DNA of 64,000 nt, taken from assembly GCF_003014475.1 (NCBI RefSeq), contig NZ_PYGJ01000019.1:30445-94444 (forward strand), written 5' to 3'. The notes below the pieces were generated by a model, which was not told the DNA's origin, did not search any database, and saw nothing but the letters and a program-made list of their open reading frames with translations. The number at the start of each line of letters is the position of its first letter. Positions within the stretch are counted from its first letter, which is position 1. The position numbers and the translations under genes were made by a program. The DNA comes from Shimia abyssi (lineage in GTDB: Bacteria; Pseudomonadota; Alphaproteobacteria; Rhodobacterales; Rhodobacteraceae). Shown here piece after piece: positions 26,254 to 36,700 of this stretch.

Positions 26254-27584
26254 TTGAGTTCATCCTTGAAGACAACTCCGTCCTTCATCACGAAATCAAT
26301 ATTGCCTGCATCTACAAGAATTGTGACGTCTTCCAATGGATTGCCGTCAACCAGCAAAATATCAGCATACGCGCCAGATCGAATGATGCCGATAGGCCCG
26401 TCAGCGTAAGGATTTAGCGGCCCCGTTAATTCAAGAAGCTGCCCGTTGATCGACGTCGCTTGTCGCAGCGTTTCAAGGTTTGAGAAATACCTGCTGCGAT
26501 ACTCGAACTCGTTGTTGATCTCTGAAAGCCGTGGCCCCCAAAGGTCTGTTCCAAAGGCAATGTTTATTTCATATTCCTTGGCGAAGTTGATCGACGTCTC
26601 AACGCCTTCCCGCACCAGATTGAATTTCTCCGCGACTGTTTCGCCGAAGACTGCAATTTGCTCCGGCGTTGGCGGTTCGCCCAGGAAAGCAATTTGGGTA
26701 GACAACCAGACATCATTGTCTGCGGCGAGTTGTGCGGTCGCGTCGGTCATGAGTTGCCCGTGTTCGATAACCTTCACGCCAGCTTGGATCGCGCGGCGAA
26801 CAGACGCATCAGTGTAGGCGTGAACCATAACGTAGGTGCCCCAGTCCGCAGCCGCGTCAACAGCCGCTTTCATCTCGTCCGGTAGATACTGGTTCGTATG
26901 GATCGGGTCGTACTGCGACGAAATCCCTCCGCCAGCCATCAATTTGATGTGCACAGCACCCTTACGAAGTTCTTCTCGTGTTGCACGTAAGACTTCCGGA
27001 ACGCCGTCGGAAATCGCAAAAACCTCTCGGTTGGCCCAAGGTTCAACAGAAAGGTCATTGGGATGCGGCGAAGCGTAACCCGCGCGGACATCTCCGTGAC
27101 CGCTCGTCTGCGAGATGAGCCTTCCGGACGGATAAATGCGGGGCCCCGCAACAAGGCCTTCGTCAATCGCCTTTTTGATCCCAAAAACTGGGCCACCTAC
27201 ATCCCGTACGGTCGTCCAACCATTCATCAGATAAAATTCGGCGTTCACCGCCGCGCCGACACCCAAATATTGCCAGTCGACCTGTTCTGTGACTTGATCC
27301 AGCGGAACAGGAAGACCGATATGCCCATGTGCTTCTATGAACCCTGGCATCAACGTGCGTCCCCCACCGTCGACAATCTGAGCGTTTGCAATAAAGAGCG
27401 GTTCGCTCGACACCTCGGCAATCATGTTTCCCGTAACCAGTACGTTAGCGTCCTCAATAAGCTTCTCGCTGACCCCATCAAAAACATTCACGTTGGTGAA
27501 GAGCACCGGAAAGGCCTTTTCCTGTGCAGCGACGCTGGTCGCCCCAAAGGCTAGGATCAAGCAAAACTTGGAAATCCTTCTCAT
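26250..27584 (-). CDS. Exported metal-dependent amidohydrolase (Xaa-Pro dipeptidase/imidazolonepropionase-like)
   Basis: A 444-residue amidohydrolase with signal peptide residues 1-20 (ending VAA). Metal ligands are visible in order: HGH in FIEAHGHIG, the bridging lysine in VHIKLMAGGG, histidine in VMVHAYTD, histidine in VIEHG and aspartate in FGTDLWG. This full binuclear set suggests an active enzyme of the Xaa-Pro dipeptidase/aryldialkylphosphatase-like branch. The start at 27584 is supported by GGGGG about 6 bases upstream and gives a clean signal peptide. First gene of the cluster, divergent from an AraC regulator. Confidence 0.8.
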   Translation of the reverse strand: MRRISKFCLILAFGATSVAAQEKAFPVLFTNVNVFDGVSEKLIEDANVLVTGNMIAEVSSEPLFIANAQIVDGGGRTLMPGFIEAHGHIGLPVPLDQVTEQVDWQYLGVGAAVNAEFYLMNGWTTVRDVGGPVFGIKKAIDEGLVAGPRIYPSGRLISQTSGHGDVRAGYASPHPNDLSVEPWANREVFAISDGVPEVLRATREELRKGAVHIKLMAGGGISSQYDPIHTNQYLPDEMKAAVDAAADWGTYVMVHAYTDASVRRAIQAGVKVIEHGQLMTDATAQLAADNDVWLSTQIAFLGEPPTPEQIAVFGETVAEKFNLVREGVETSINFAKEYEINIAFGTDLWGPRLSEINNEFEYRSRYFSNLETLRQATSINGQLLELTGPLNPYADGPIGIIRSGAYADILLVDGNPLEDVTILVDAGNIDFVMKDGVVFKDELK

Positions 27585-27650
27585 GACGTGCCCCCATAAG
27601 TTATAGAATGTCTGTGAGCTTCGCATGAGTGGCCAAACTATCAAGGAATA

Positions 27651-28715
27651 ATGCTGTGCATAATGAGCCAATTTATTCTCAATTTGGATCGCGAAGCACA
27701 GTTTGTAGGCGCGTCTAGCATGTCAGAACAACCTGTTCCCTTGATGCTTAACACGCTTCTGAGGCCTTTTATCTCTGAACTTGATCGTCTCGGTATACCT
27801 TACGCACAACTGTTGGAACGGTGTGGGATGAAAAGCCAAAATTTCCTACTAAACGAGCACTACGTCACTGTGCGCTCAAGCTACAAGTTTGTGGAGGAAT
27901 GTGCAGAGGCGACCAACGACAAGCACTTTGGCTTCAACTTGGGGAGCAAAGCCCCACTTCAATCACTGGCCAACTTTGAGTTGGTAGATTTGTCGCGCAG
28001 TTCTCTTGGCGATCTACTCTCAGCGCTCATTCTGGATGCCAGACGTGTCAACTCATCTGCTACATACACGATTACAAATGACGGTGAATGGGTGCAGGTA
28101 GTGGGAAAACGCGTTTTCCGGCCGGGAAAACCGCCTGCACAGGTGGACGCTTTTTTCGCAGCCTATATGAGGAACGCAATACGCATCTACGCGGGTCAAC
28201 GGTGGTCACCTGAGCTCTTGACGATCTGGGTTTGCGATCCGTCTGTCTTACCCATCTCTCAGCTAAATAATACGGTTGTGATCAAAGGAGACCGGATGGG
28301 TGCGAGGTTTCGCTTTCCATCAACTTGGATGGTCCAGAAAGCCGAAGAAATCATCCAACGTTTGGACCGAACGCGCCGAGAAGAAAGAGAACAATTTATT
28401 GCGGATTTTCGGACGTTGTTGTCGGGGCAACTCGGTAACCAAAGCCTGACCATGAACACAGTTGCAAAGGACCTTTCGATCTCTCCGTCAACGCTTCGGC
28501 GGGAGTTGAAACGCAACGACACGTCTTACTCCTTAGTTTTGACGAATATGCGACTAGAGCGCGCAGAACATTTATTGAAAGAAAGTGGCATCTCTATCGC
28601 AGAGATTGGCAAGCTGGTCGGTTTCGAGAACCCGTCGAGTTTCGCCAGAGCATTCCGCAGCAAGTCAGGACAGACGCCCAAAGAGTTTCGGGCCTTAAAT
28701 GCGTCGGAACGGTGA
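27651..28715 (+). CDS. AraC-family transcriptional regulator
   Basis: A 354-residue regulator (start at 27720 also possible, giving 331 residues; 27651 has AAGGAAT five bases upstream). Residues ~35-215 form the arabinose-binding-type sensor of the OruR/ArgR-like subgroup, beginning MLNTLLRPFISELDRLGIPY. The C-terminal ~90 residues hold two helix-turn-helix motifs: LSISPSTLRRELKRND and ISIAEIGKLVGFENPSSFAR. Divergent from the amidohydrolase/adaptor cluster and probably its activator, sensing the substrate or product. Confidence 0.87.
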   Translation: MLCIMSQFILNLDREAQFVGASSMSEQPVPLMLNTLLRPFISELDRLGIPYAQLLERCGMKSQNFLLNEHYVTVRSSYKFVEECAEATNDKHFGFNLGSKAPLQSLANFELVDLSRSSLGDLLSALILDARRVNSSATYTITNDGEWVQVVGKRVFRPGKPPAQVDAFFAAYMRNAIRIYAGQRWSPELLTIWVCDPSVLPISQLNNTVVIKGDRMGARFRFPSTWMVQKAEEIIQRLDRTRREEREQFIADFRTLLSGQLGNQSLTMNTVAKDLSISPSTLRRELKRNDTSYSLVLTNMRLERAEHLLKESGISIAEIGKLVGFENPSSFARAFRSKSGQTPKEFRALNASER

Positions 28716-28976
28716 GGATTGGTTGCTCACGACAGCTACTATTTTGACCGCAATTCGGACACCGAAGTCCCAAAATTCGCTGCGCCGTAAATGAATGTCC
28801 GCTTTTCTGTCGGCGGTGCCTATGACTTCATTGGCGGAAATTGCGCTGCGTCCGCGAAATACACAACAACATCACTTCCGCTTCGGGCTCAATGCTGACA
28901 CTCGCATATAAGCGTCGATAACGCCGCCCACCTCACCACTTGGCAACCCCGCCGCCTCCGCTTAACGTAGGTTTCC

Positions 28977-29150
28977 ATGAGCACCGTCACAAACCTCAAC
29001 CAATTCCGCAAATCCAAGGCGCGCGTGAACAAAAAAACCCGCGCCGATGAAAACGCCGTGAAATTCGGCCGTACCAAAGCGCAAAAATCCCTCGAAAAAG
29101 CCCGCGCAGAAAAAACCACCCGTGATCTGGATGGCAAAGAACGCGAATGA
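28977..29150 (+). CDS. Small basic DUF4169-family protein
   Basis: A 57-residue, strongly basic protein (STVTNLNQFRKSKAR..., with FGRTKAQKSLEKARAEK). The pattern fits the short DUF4169 proteins found widely in Rhodobacterales, whose function is unknown. It overlaps the following ribbon-helix-helix gene (ATGA), a pairing that suggests a shared role. The 261-base region before it (28716-28976) shows no gene. Confidence 0.75.
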   Translation: MSTVTNLNQFRKSKARVNKKTRADENAVKFGRTKAQKSLEKARAEKTTRDLDGKERE

Positions 29151-29365
29151 GCCGCCCTATAAAACGCTCTCTGACGCTCAAAGGGCACCGCACCTCTGTC
29201 TCACTCGAAGATGATTTCTGGAACGCCTTCCGCGACATCGCCGCTGAAAAATATACTCCAATCAATGCATTGGCTGCCGAAATTGATGCAACCAGAGATC
29301 TCGACGCGGGCCTCGCAACAGCGATCCGCCTCTACGTGCTAAACCACTACCGAACCAAGCCCTGA
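29147..29365 (+). CDS. Ribbon-helix-helix domain protein
   Basis: A 72-residue protein of the aryl-sulfate-sulfotransferase-associated RHH type: beta strand GHRTSVSLEDDFWNAFRDIA followed by two helices and a short tail (RLYVLNHY). Likely a dimeric DNA-binding protein, but no target is evident. Translationally coupled to the DUF4169 gene. It converges on sufE. Confidence 0.8.
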   Translation: MSRPIKRSLTLKGHRTSVSLEDDFWNAFRDIAAEKYTPINALAAEIDATRDLDAGLATAIRLYVLNHYRTKP

Positions 29366-29426
29366 CCCGACCTTGCTCTTTCAGAGTTCAAAAAACACTC
29401 GCGCCGCAGGCTCCGACCAGCGCGTC

Positions 29427-29834
29427 TTAACCGCCCGACGCGATCAACCGCACCCGCTCGATCATCGCGCGCAAGCCATTGGAACGCTGCGAGGACAAAT
29501 GTTCATTCAACCCCAGCCGCTCCAGCTCACCACGTGCATCCACCGCAAGCACCTCGGCCAGCGACAACCCGTTATAAAGCTTGCGTAAAACGGCGATCAG
29601 CCCGTTCACGATCATAGCGTCACTTTCCCCGTCAAAGGTCAGCACACCACCCTCGATCGTCGCGTGCAACCACACCTGACTGGCACAGCCATCTACCTTG
29701 GTCGCGGGCACTTTCAACGCATCATCCAACGCGTCCATGTCCTTGCCCTGCTCGATCACATAACGATAGCGATCTTCCCAATCTTCCAGGAATTCGAAAT
29801 CCTCAACAATCTCTTCAAAGGCTTCGGTGGCCAT
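29427..29834 (-). CDS. SufE-family sulfur acceptor protein
   Basis: A 135-residue SufE-like protein. SufE accepts persulfide sulfur from the cysteine desulfurase SufS for Fe-S cluster assembly. The acceptor cysteine is at position 50 in VPATKVDGCASQVWL, the family's key motif, with the start of the fold FEEIVEDFEFLEDWEDRYRY. The start at 29834 is supported by AAAGGAG 8 bases upstream; an upstream ATG at 29912 only adds unlike residues. No other suf genes are nearby. Confidence 0.9.
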   Translation of the reverse strand: MATEAFEEIVEDFEFLEDWEDRYRYVIEQGKDMDALDDALKVPATKVDGCASQVWLHATIEGGVLTFDGESDAMIVNGLIAVLRKLYNGLSLAEVLAVDARGELERLGLNEHLSSQRSNGLRAMIERVRLIASGG

Positions 29835-29964
29835 CTGGTGTTCTCCTTTGCTCCGCCAAAGACCTAAGCGGCGTTTCACAAAAGGTCCACCCCTCCCATT
29901 GACGCTTTTCAAGCAGGCCCTGATGCGCTAACCCATTGACGCAAAGACACGGAGGCCCGAGACC

Positions 29965-30474
29965 ATGCGTATTGCCCTGACCGCCCTGCTGACCGCCACA
30001 TTGGCCCTCTCCGCCTGCCAGTCCCGCCTGAACCCGGTGAACTGGTTTGGCAGCGACGAAGCCGCCGTACGCGAGGTTGCCGAAACGGGCGAAGTCAATC
30101 CGCTGATCCCGTCCGAGGAAACCGGGGGCTTGTTCGCCAAGGGGCCAGCGGCGCCCTATGGTGGCACGCCAATCTATAACGTCAAATCGATGGAAGTATT
30201 ACGCGTTCCAGAGGGTGCGCTGATCACCGCGACCGGTGTTGCAACTGTACACGGCGTGTTTGACGTGCGCCTTTTGGCCCGCAATAATGGCCGCCCCGTT
30301 AGCGGTGTTCTCACCTATGACCTTCTTGGGTTGCACCCAAGCGGCGCGCCCGGTGGTGGCTCTGAACAATCCCGCGAAGTGACGGCGGCGGTTGTCGCGA
30401 CCAACCAAGAGCTGGCAGGTGTACGCACCATTGTAGTTCAGTCGGCCACCAACGCCCGCCAATCGCGCCGTTAA
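29965..30474 (+). CDS. Hypothetical lipoprotein
   Basis: A 169-residue exported protein with lipobox LALSAC (lipidated cysteine 18). The mature part opens QSRLNPVNWFG and has a GG-rich middle segment; no catalytic motif is recognised. It is of a type seen as a single conserved gene in Rhodobacterales, near sufE and rnd, but I cannot assign a function. Confidence 0.7.
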   Translation: MRIALTALLTATLALSACQSRLNPVNWFGSDEAAVREVAETGEVNPLIPSEETGGLFAKGPAAPYGGTPIYNVKSMEVLRVPEGALITATGVATVHGVFDVRLLARNNGRPVSGVLTYDLLGLHPSGAPGGGSEQSREVTAAVVATNQELAGVRTIVVQSATNARQSRR

Positions 30475-30551
30475 CCGGTTGATGGTGAAAATCCGCACCG
30501 ACGCAATACCGATAAAATACCGACGTTATACCGACGTGGCTTTTGGCGTGA

Positions 30552-31712
30552 TTATTGCAGCTTAACGATCCGCACGGACCCGCCTTTTGCCGCCAGCGCG
30601 ACTTGCCCGTCACACAGTCGCAGCGCGTCTTCACCAAACACTTCACGCCGCCACCCGTTCAGCGCGGCAACATCGCGTTGACCTGATGCCAACGCGTCCA
30701 ATTCCGACGCAGTCGCGATCAGTTTGGGCGCCACGCCCGAGCTTTCGGTTTTGGCCTTCAACAACACCCGCAACAGATCCGCCAAAGCCGGATTAACCTG
30801 TTGTTTATCATCGCGTTTATCGGGTTTTGGCATGTCTTCGGGTGCGCATTGCAGACCGTCCTGAACAGCCTTCATGATGCCTTCTGCAATCTCGCCCTTG
30901 CGCGCTTCACGCAGCAATAGGCGGGACCGCCCCAGTTCTTGCAGGTTACTTGGCTTGGTAGAGGCCAGCTCCACCAATGCATCATCCTTGAATACCCGAT
31001 TGCGCGGTACGTTCCTGCTTTGAGCATATCCTTCACGAAAACGGGCCAACTCCCTGACAATGCTCAGGAATTTGGACGAGTTTGTCCGCGTCTTTACACG
31101 CTTCCAAGCGTCGGATGGCAGGATCGTATAGGTATCGGGATGCGTCAGAATCCGCAGCTCTTCCTCAACCCAATGGCTGCGCCCAGACTCAGACAGTTTA
31201 CCCGCCAGAAACTCGTAGATCTGGCGCAGATGGGTCACGTCGCCAATCGCGTATTTCTTCTGCGCATCGGTCAGCGGTCGGCGTGACCAATCGGTAAATC
31301 TGCTAGATTTATCAAGCCCTTGCTTGGCAATCTTGCGCACCAATGTTTCATAACCCACCTGCTCGCCAAAGCCACAAACCATGGCCGCAACCTGTGTATC
31401 AAACAACGGATCAGGAAAGACGCCCGCCTCGACAAAAAAGATCTCCAGATCCTGCCGTGCAGCATGGAAAACCTTGACCACGCTGGTGTCCCGAAACAGC
31501 TCATAAAGCGGCTCAAGCGATAACCCGTCAACCAGTGGATCGACCAGTACCGCGTCCGTTTCTCCGTCGCCATCAAACGCCATCTGGATCAAGCAAAGCT
31601 TTGAATAATAAGTACGTTCTCTGAGAAATTCAGTGTCGATCGTGACGTAGGGCTTGGCACGTGCCATCTCGCAAAATTGGGCGAGCTCGTCCGTGGTTGT
31701 CAGGGTTTTCAT
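30552..31712 (-). CDS. rnd: Ribonuclease D
   Basis: A 386-residue 3'-5' exoribonuclease that trims tRNA and other stable RNAs. The DEDD exonuclease domain spans about 1-180 (first acidic pair in IDTEFLRERTYYSKLCLIQ; later FHAARQDLEIFF and the terminal Y-x-x-x-D segment KYAIGDVTHLRQIY). A C-terminal HRDC region (about 205-280 and after) follows. The start at 31712 gives the family N-terminus. It is downstream of purN-purM on the same strand, with an 85-base gap. Confidence 0.92.
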   Translation of the reverse strand: MKTLTTTDELAQFCEMARAKPYVTIDTEFLRERTYYSKLCLIQMAFDGDGETDAVLVDPLVDGLSLEPLYELFRDTSVVKVFHAARQDLEIFFVEAGVFPDPLFDTQVAAMVCGFGEQVGYETLVRKIAKQGLDKSSRFTDWSRRPLTDAQKKYAIGDVTHLRQIYEFLAGKLSESGRSHWVEEELRILTHPDTYTILPSDAWKRVKTRTNSSKFLSIVRELARFREGYAQSRNVPRNRVFKDDALVELASTKPSNLQELGRSRLLLREARKGEIAEGIMKAVQDGLQCAPEDMPKPDKRDDKQQVNPALADLLRVLLKAKTESSGVAPKLIATASELDALASGQRDVAALNGWRREVFGEDALRLCDGQVALAAKGGSVRIVKLQ

Positions 31713-31797
31713 ATGTGGCGGATCTTCTTTTTCTGCGTTGGCCTGTGTTATCCACAAGCACTACGCACAAACCCACCAAATTGCAATTCCACCTTGG

Positions 31798-32391
31798 TCA
31801 TAGTGCCAAAAAGTCACGATCACCGGCAGCAAACCGCCGCAAAACCGCAGGGTAAAGCCGATGTTCCTGGACCAGCACGCGCGCGGCCAATGTGTCTGGC
31901 GTATCCCCCGGCTCAATCGCCACCCGCGCCTGCCCAAGCAATGGTCCGTCATCCAGCGCAGCTGTCACTTCGTGCACGCTGCACCCATGCTCCGCGTCCC
32001 CAGCTTCCAGCGCGCGCGCATGGGTGTGCAGACCTTTGTATTTTGGCAAAAGCGAAGGGTGAATATTTAGCATCCGCCCTTCCCATGGCGCCACAAAACC
32101 TTCGGTCAAAACCCGCATGAAACCTGCAAGGCACAGGATATCTGGCTGATATGCTTGCAACTTTTCCTGCAACGCTGCCTCGAAAGCCACCCGGTCCCCT
32201 TTGAACGGGCGATGATCCACCACCTCCGTGGCGACTCCCATCGCGGCGGCCTTCTTCAGCCCACCGGCATCCGCATCATTGGCCAGCACAAGCACAGGCG
32301 CGGCGGGATGATCCCCACTTTGCATATCTTCGACCAGACGCACCATGTTAGACCCGCCGCCCGAAATAAATATGGCGACGCGCTTGGTCAC
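31798..32391 (-). CDS. purN: Phosphoribosylglycinamide formyltransferase PurN
   Basis: A 197-residue enzyme of purine synthesis that formylates GAR with 10-formyl-THF. The N-terminus [11 protein letters not shown] binds the phosphoribosyl group; the catalytic asparagine and histidine lie in [15 protein letters not shown] and the catalytic aspartate in [11 protein letters not shown]. Start overlaps the purM stop (ATGA), giving the usual purM-purN operon. Confidence 0.95.
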   Translation of the reverse strand: MTKRVAIFISGGGSNMVRLVEDMQSGDHPAAPVLVLANDADAGGLKKAAAMGVATEVVDHRPFKGDRVAFEAALQEKLQAYQPDILCLAGFMRVLTEGFVAPWEGRMLNIHPSLLPKYKGLHTHARALEAGDAEHGCSVHEVTAALDDGPLLGQARVAIEPGDTPDTLAARVLVQEHRLYPAVLRRFAAGDRDFLAL

Positions 32392-33434
32392 AACAGGCTG
32401 CCCGAATAGCGCATACCCGCCCCGTTTGACACATGTCCAAGGCGATAGACGGTTTCGCCCGCCTCGCTCAGCAACGCTTCAATCGCATCTGCCCGGTCGG
32501 CCGAAACGCTTAGGATCATGCCAACACCACAGTTGAAGGTCTTAAGCAGTTCAGCCTCTTCCATGCCACCGGTCGCAGCTAACCATTTGAACACAGGTGG
32601 TAATTCCCACGCCGCAAGGTCCACATCCGCGCCCAACCCTTCGGGCAACACACGTGGAAGGTTCTCTGTCAAACCACCTCCGGTAATATGGGCCAAGGCA
32701 TGAACGCCACCCGCGCGAACGGCCTCTAGTGCCTGTTTCACATAGAGCCGAGTCGGCGCCAGCAGCGCCGCGCCCAGCGACCCTTCGGCCCATGGGCACT
32801 CATCGTCCCATCCCAATCCAGATATCTCAACCAGTTTGCGCACCAGCGAATACCCGTTTGAGTGCACACCATTACTGGCCAATCCCAGCAATACATCACC
32901 CGCCACCACGCCATCCGGCAGGTCCGATCCGCGCTCCATCGCGCCCACGGCAAACCCGGCCAGATCAAAATCGCCAGCGTCATACATACCTGGCATCTCA
33001 GCGGTTTCGCCGCCGATCAATGCGCAACCCGATTGGAAACACCCTTCGGCAATCCCTTCGACAATACGCGCCGCTTGATCTGTTTCCAGTTTGCCCGTCG
33101 CAAAATAATCCAGGAAAAACAACGGCTCTGCGCCTTGACACACCAGATCGTTGACACACATCGCCACAAGGTCAATGCCCACACCATCGACGTTCCCGGT
33201 ATCAATCGCGATGCGCAGCTTGGTGCCCACACCGTCGGTTGCCGCCACCAGAATCGGGTCAACATAGCCAGCCGCCTTGAGATCGAACAATGCGCCAAAG
33301 CCACCCAGCCCAGCCATCACGCCACTTCTGGCTGTGCGCTTTGCTGCGGGTTTAATGCGCTCTACCAACGCGTTGCCCGCGTCGATATCAACGCCCGCAT
33401 CCGCATAGCTTATGCCATTCTTGCCATCGCTCAT
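32388..33434 (-). CDS. purM: Phosphoribosylformylglycinamidine cyclo-ligase PurM
   Basis: A 348-residue AIR synthetase, ATP-dependent ring closure in purine synthesis. Shows [15 protein letters not shown] at the start, [24 protein letters not shown] and the ATP-fold segment [16 protein letters not shown]. Full length for the family. First gene of purM-purN. Confidence 0.96.
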   Translation of the reverse strand: MSDGKNGISYADAGVDIDAGNALVERIKPAAKRTARSGVMAGLGGFGALFDLKAAGYVDPILVAATDGVGTKLRIAIDTGNVDGVGIDLVAMCVNDLVCQGAEPLFFLDYFATGKLETDQAARIVEGIAEGCFQSGCALIGGETAEMPGMYDAGDFDLAGFAVGAMERGSDLPDGVVAGDVLLGLASNGVHSNGYSLVRKLVEISGLGWDDECPWAEGSLGAALLAPTRLYVKQALEAVRAGGVHALAHITGGGLTENLPRVLPEGLGADVDLAAWELPPVFKWLAATGGMEEAELLKTFNCGVGMILSVSADRADAIEALLSEAGETVYRLGHVSNGAGMRYSGSLL

Positions 33435-33642
33435 GGGTCACTCCGTGTGTTCTTTGGCAGAGGCCCTAGACCATCCTTACGTCAAGAGCAACGCTAAGAG
33501 CACAATCCCAAAAGAGTGAGCCGAATTTTGGCTCAATTTGCGTCAGTTTGGCAAAGCCAGTTCAAAGACATTGCCGCATTTGAAAATGACTCACGCTCTG
33601 GTCTTGACGCTCAGGCAGGTTCTGTTAGCAAAAGCAAACGGC

Positions 33643-33718
33643 GGGCCTGTAGCTCAACGGTTAGAGCAGAGCGCTCATAACGCTTTGGTTGGGGGTTCAA
33701 ATCCCTCCGGGCCTACCA
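33643..33718 (+). tRNA. tRNA with anticodon CAT, probably tRNA-Ile2 (lysidine-modified)
   Basis: Cloverleaf of 76 bases: acceptor GGGCCTG pairs with CGGGCCT (with G-T pairs), D arm GCTCAACGGTTAGAGC, anticodon loop CTCATAA, T arm GGGGGTTCAAATCCCTC and encoded CCA. The short D loop and the TTGGT variable region resemble tRNA-Ile2, whose C34 is modified to lysidine, more than elongator tRNA-Met. It sits in the 303-base gap between divergent purM and the end of the RND pump gene, and faces that gene head-on. Confidence 0.88.
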
Positions 33719-33737
33719 CCCCCACCGCCACATATGC

Positions 33738-36700
33738 TTACCCCTGCGCGGATGCCTCCTCTTTGGCTTTCCCTTTGCCAAGGCCCTTGACCCATTCACG
33801 CGCGCTCTGAAGCAGGACATAGAGCACAGGCACAATGATCACACCCAGCACGGTCGCTGCCAACATGCCGCCAAACACCGCGATACCAATCGCCTTTTGC
33901 GAAGCGGCTCCCGCGCCACTGGCCGCCATCAACGGCACAACCCCCAAAAGGAACGACAGCGCCGTCATCATCACGGCGCGGAAACGCTGTTGCGCGGCCT
34001 CAACTGCGGCTTCCTTGATCGCCATGCCAGATGCCCGACGTTCCATGGCAAATTCTACGATCAGGATCGCGTTCTTTGACGCTAGACCAATCAGCATAAT
34101 CATACCGATCTGGGTATAGAGATTTACGTCGCCCCCGGATATCGCAACCGCCGCCAGCGCCCCAAACAGGGCCACGGTGACTGACAACAGAATCCCCACA
34201 GGCATGGTCCAGCTTTCATACTGCGCCACCAGGAACAGATAGCCAAAAACCACCGCCATGATCAGAATCAACACCACCAGACCACCTGCTGCCTGCTGTT
34301 GTTGCGCCGTGCCGGTCCATTCAAACGAATAGCCGGGCGGCAGCGCCGTTGCTGCCTCTTCTTCAAGCACGCGAATGGCGTCACCGGTCGACAGACCGGC
34401 ACTTGGGATCGCCGTGATGGTCGCTGCACGGAACATGTTGTAGCGATTAAGCGCCACCGGCCCCAACTCATTGCGCACGTTGATCATGGTACCCAACGGC
34501 ACCATCTCGCCAGTCTGCGACCGCGCATACAGTGTATCAAGGTCTTCAACCCGATCCCGATATTCGCCATCGGCCTGAATCATCACCCGATAAACCCGGC
34601 CAAACAGATTGAAATCGTTCACGTAATACGACCCCATATAGGCCTGCAACGTCAGGAACACGTCTGAAACCGCAACGTTCAGCGTCTTGGCCTTTTCCCG
34701 ATCCAGATCAACAAACACCTTGGGCACGTTCGCACGGAAGGTCGAATAGGCCTGCCCCAGTTCCGGGCGTTGATTGGCCGCATAAACAAGCGATCCAACG
34801 GCCGCCGACAGATCCTGCGCGGTGCCACCGCCGGTTTGTTGCACCTTCATCTCCACGCCCGCGCTCATGCCAAGGCCAGAGATGGGCGGCGGGTTAAAGG
34901 CGATAACGCTCGCCGCGACCTCTTGATTGGCAATGCCGAGGATGTTGTTCAACACCCCGTTTGCGCTCAATTCATCGGTCTCGCGCTCATCCCACGGGGT
35001 CAGCGTCGGAATAATCATCGCGCCATTTGACCCGGACCCGTTAAGCAGGCTGAACCCGTTCACAACCACGGTCGAGGCCACCCCCGGAACTTGCAGGATC
35101 TTTTCGTTTAGCCGGTCTGTCACACTCTCTGTGCGCTCCAGCGATGCCGCATCCGGCAGCTGTACGTCCACAAACAGATAGCCGTTATCCTCCAGCGGAA
35201 TAAAGCCCGCCGGGAGCGATTTCATCAAGGTTCCACTACCAAGGAAAATACCACCAAGAATGGCAACCGCCAAAAGCGGTATGCGCACCATTCGCCGCAC
35301 GATCCCGACATAACCGCCGCGCACCGTGCTAATACCTTTTTCGAACGTCGCCAAAACCCCTTTCGGAGGACCAGAACGCGCCTTAAGGATCAGCGAGCAA
35401 AGTGCCGGAGACAAGGTCAGCGCGTTGATCGACGAAATCACAACCGCGGTCGAGATCGTGACGGCAAACTGCGAATAAAGCCGCCCGGAAATGCCGGGCA
35501 TAAAGGTGACAGGCACAAACACCGCCAACAGAACCAACGTGGTCGCAATGACCGGCCCGGTTATCTGGCCCATGGCCTTGCGCGTCGCATCCGCAGGCGA
35601 CAGCCCTTCGTCCGCAATGATGCGTTCGACGTTTTCGACAACCACGATGGCATCATCCACAACGATCCCGATGGCCAACACCAGCGCAAACAGCGAAATG
35701 GTGTTCAGCGACATGCCAAACAATAGCAGGAACGCAAATGTCCCGATCAGTGACACCGGAATGGCGATGGCCGGAATGATCGTCGCGCGCCAACTGCCAA
35801 GAAAGATGAACACAACCGCAATCACCAGCGTAAAGGTCTGCGCCAGCGTCACAATCACGTCGTTCAGCGATTGTTCCACAAACAGCGTGGAATCAAACGG
35901 GATGTCATAAACCACGTCGTCCGGGAACGCCAAAGCAAGGCGGTCCAACTCGGCCTTGACCCCTTCGGCCACGGCCAGCGCGTTTGCACCGGGTGCCTGA
36001 TAAATCGCCAGAACCGTCGCCGGATCACCGCTGAAACGGCCCGATGCGTTGTAGTTACTCGACCCCAGTTCGACCCGCGCCACATCGCGCATCCGCACGA
36101 TACTGCCCGCGTCGCCCGTGCGCAGAACAATGTTCTCAAACTCAGCCACAGTGGTCATGCGGCCTTTGGATTTGATCGTGTATTGAAACTGCTGACCTGT
36201 GGGAATGGGCGGTGTCCCAATCTGGCCTGCTGACACTTCAAGGTTTTGCTCACGGATCGCCGCAATCAGATCCGCAGGCGTCAGCCCCAGTCCGGCCATG
36301 CGGTTGGGATCCATCCACATGCGCATCGAATACTCAAAGTTGGTCATGACATCGGCCTTGCCCACGCCCTGAACCCGCGCCAACGCATCTTTGAGGTTGA
36401 TCGAGGCATAGTTGGACAGGAACACCTCGTCATAGGTGTTTTCGGGCGACGACAACGTCACGATCAACAACATGTTGGTTGATGATTTCTGCGTCACCAC
36501 GCCCGAGCTGGTCACCTCGGTTGGCAAGGACGACATCGCCTGCGCCACGCGGTTCTGCACGTTGACCGATGCAATGTCGGGATCCGTTCCCACTTCGAAG
36601 GTCACAGACAGGTTGTATGATCCGGTATCGGTGCTGTCAGATGACATGTATATCATGTCATCGACGCCATTTACCTGCGCCTCGATCGGCGCGGCCACGG

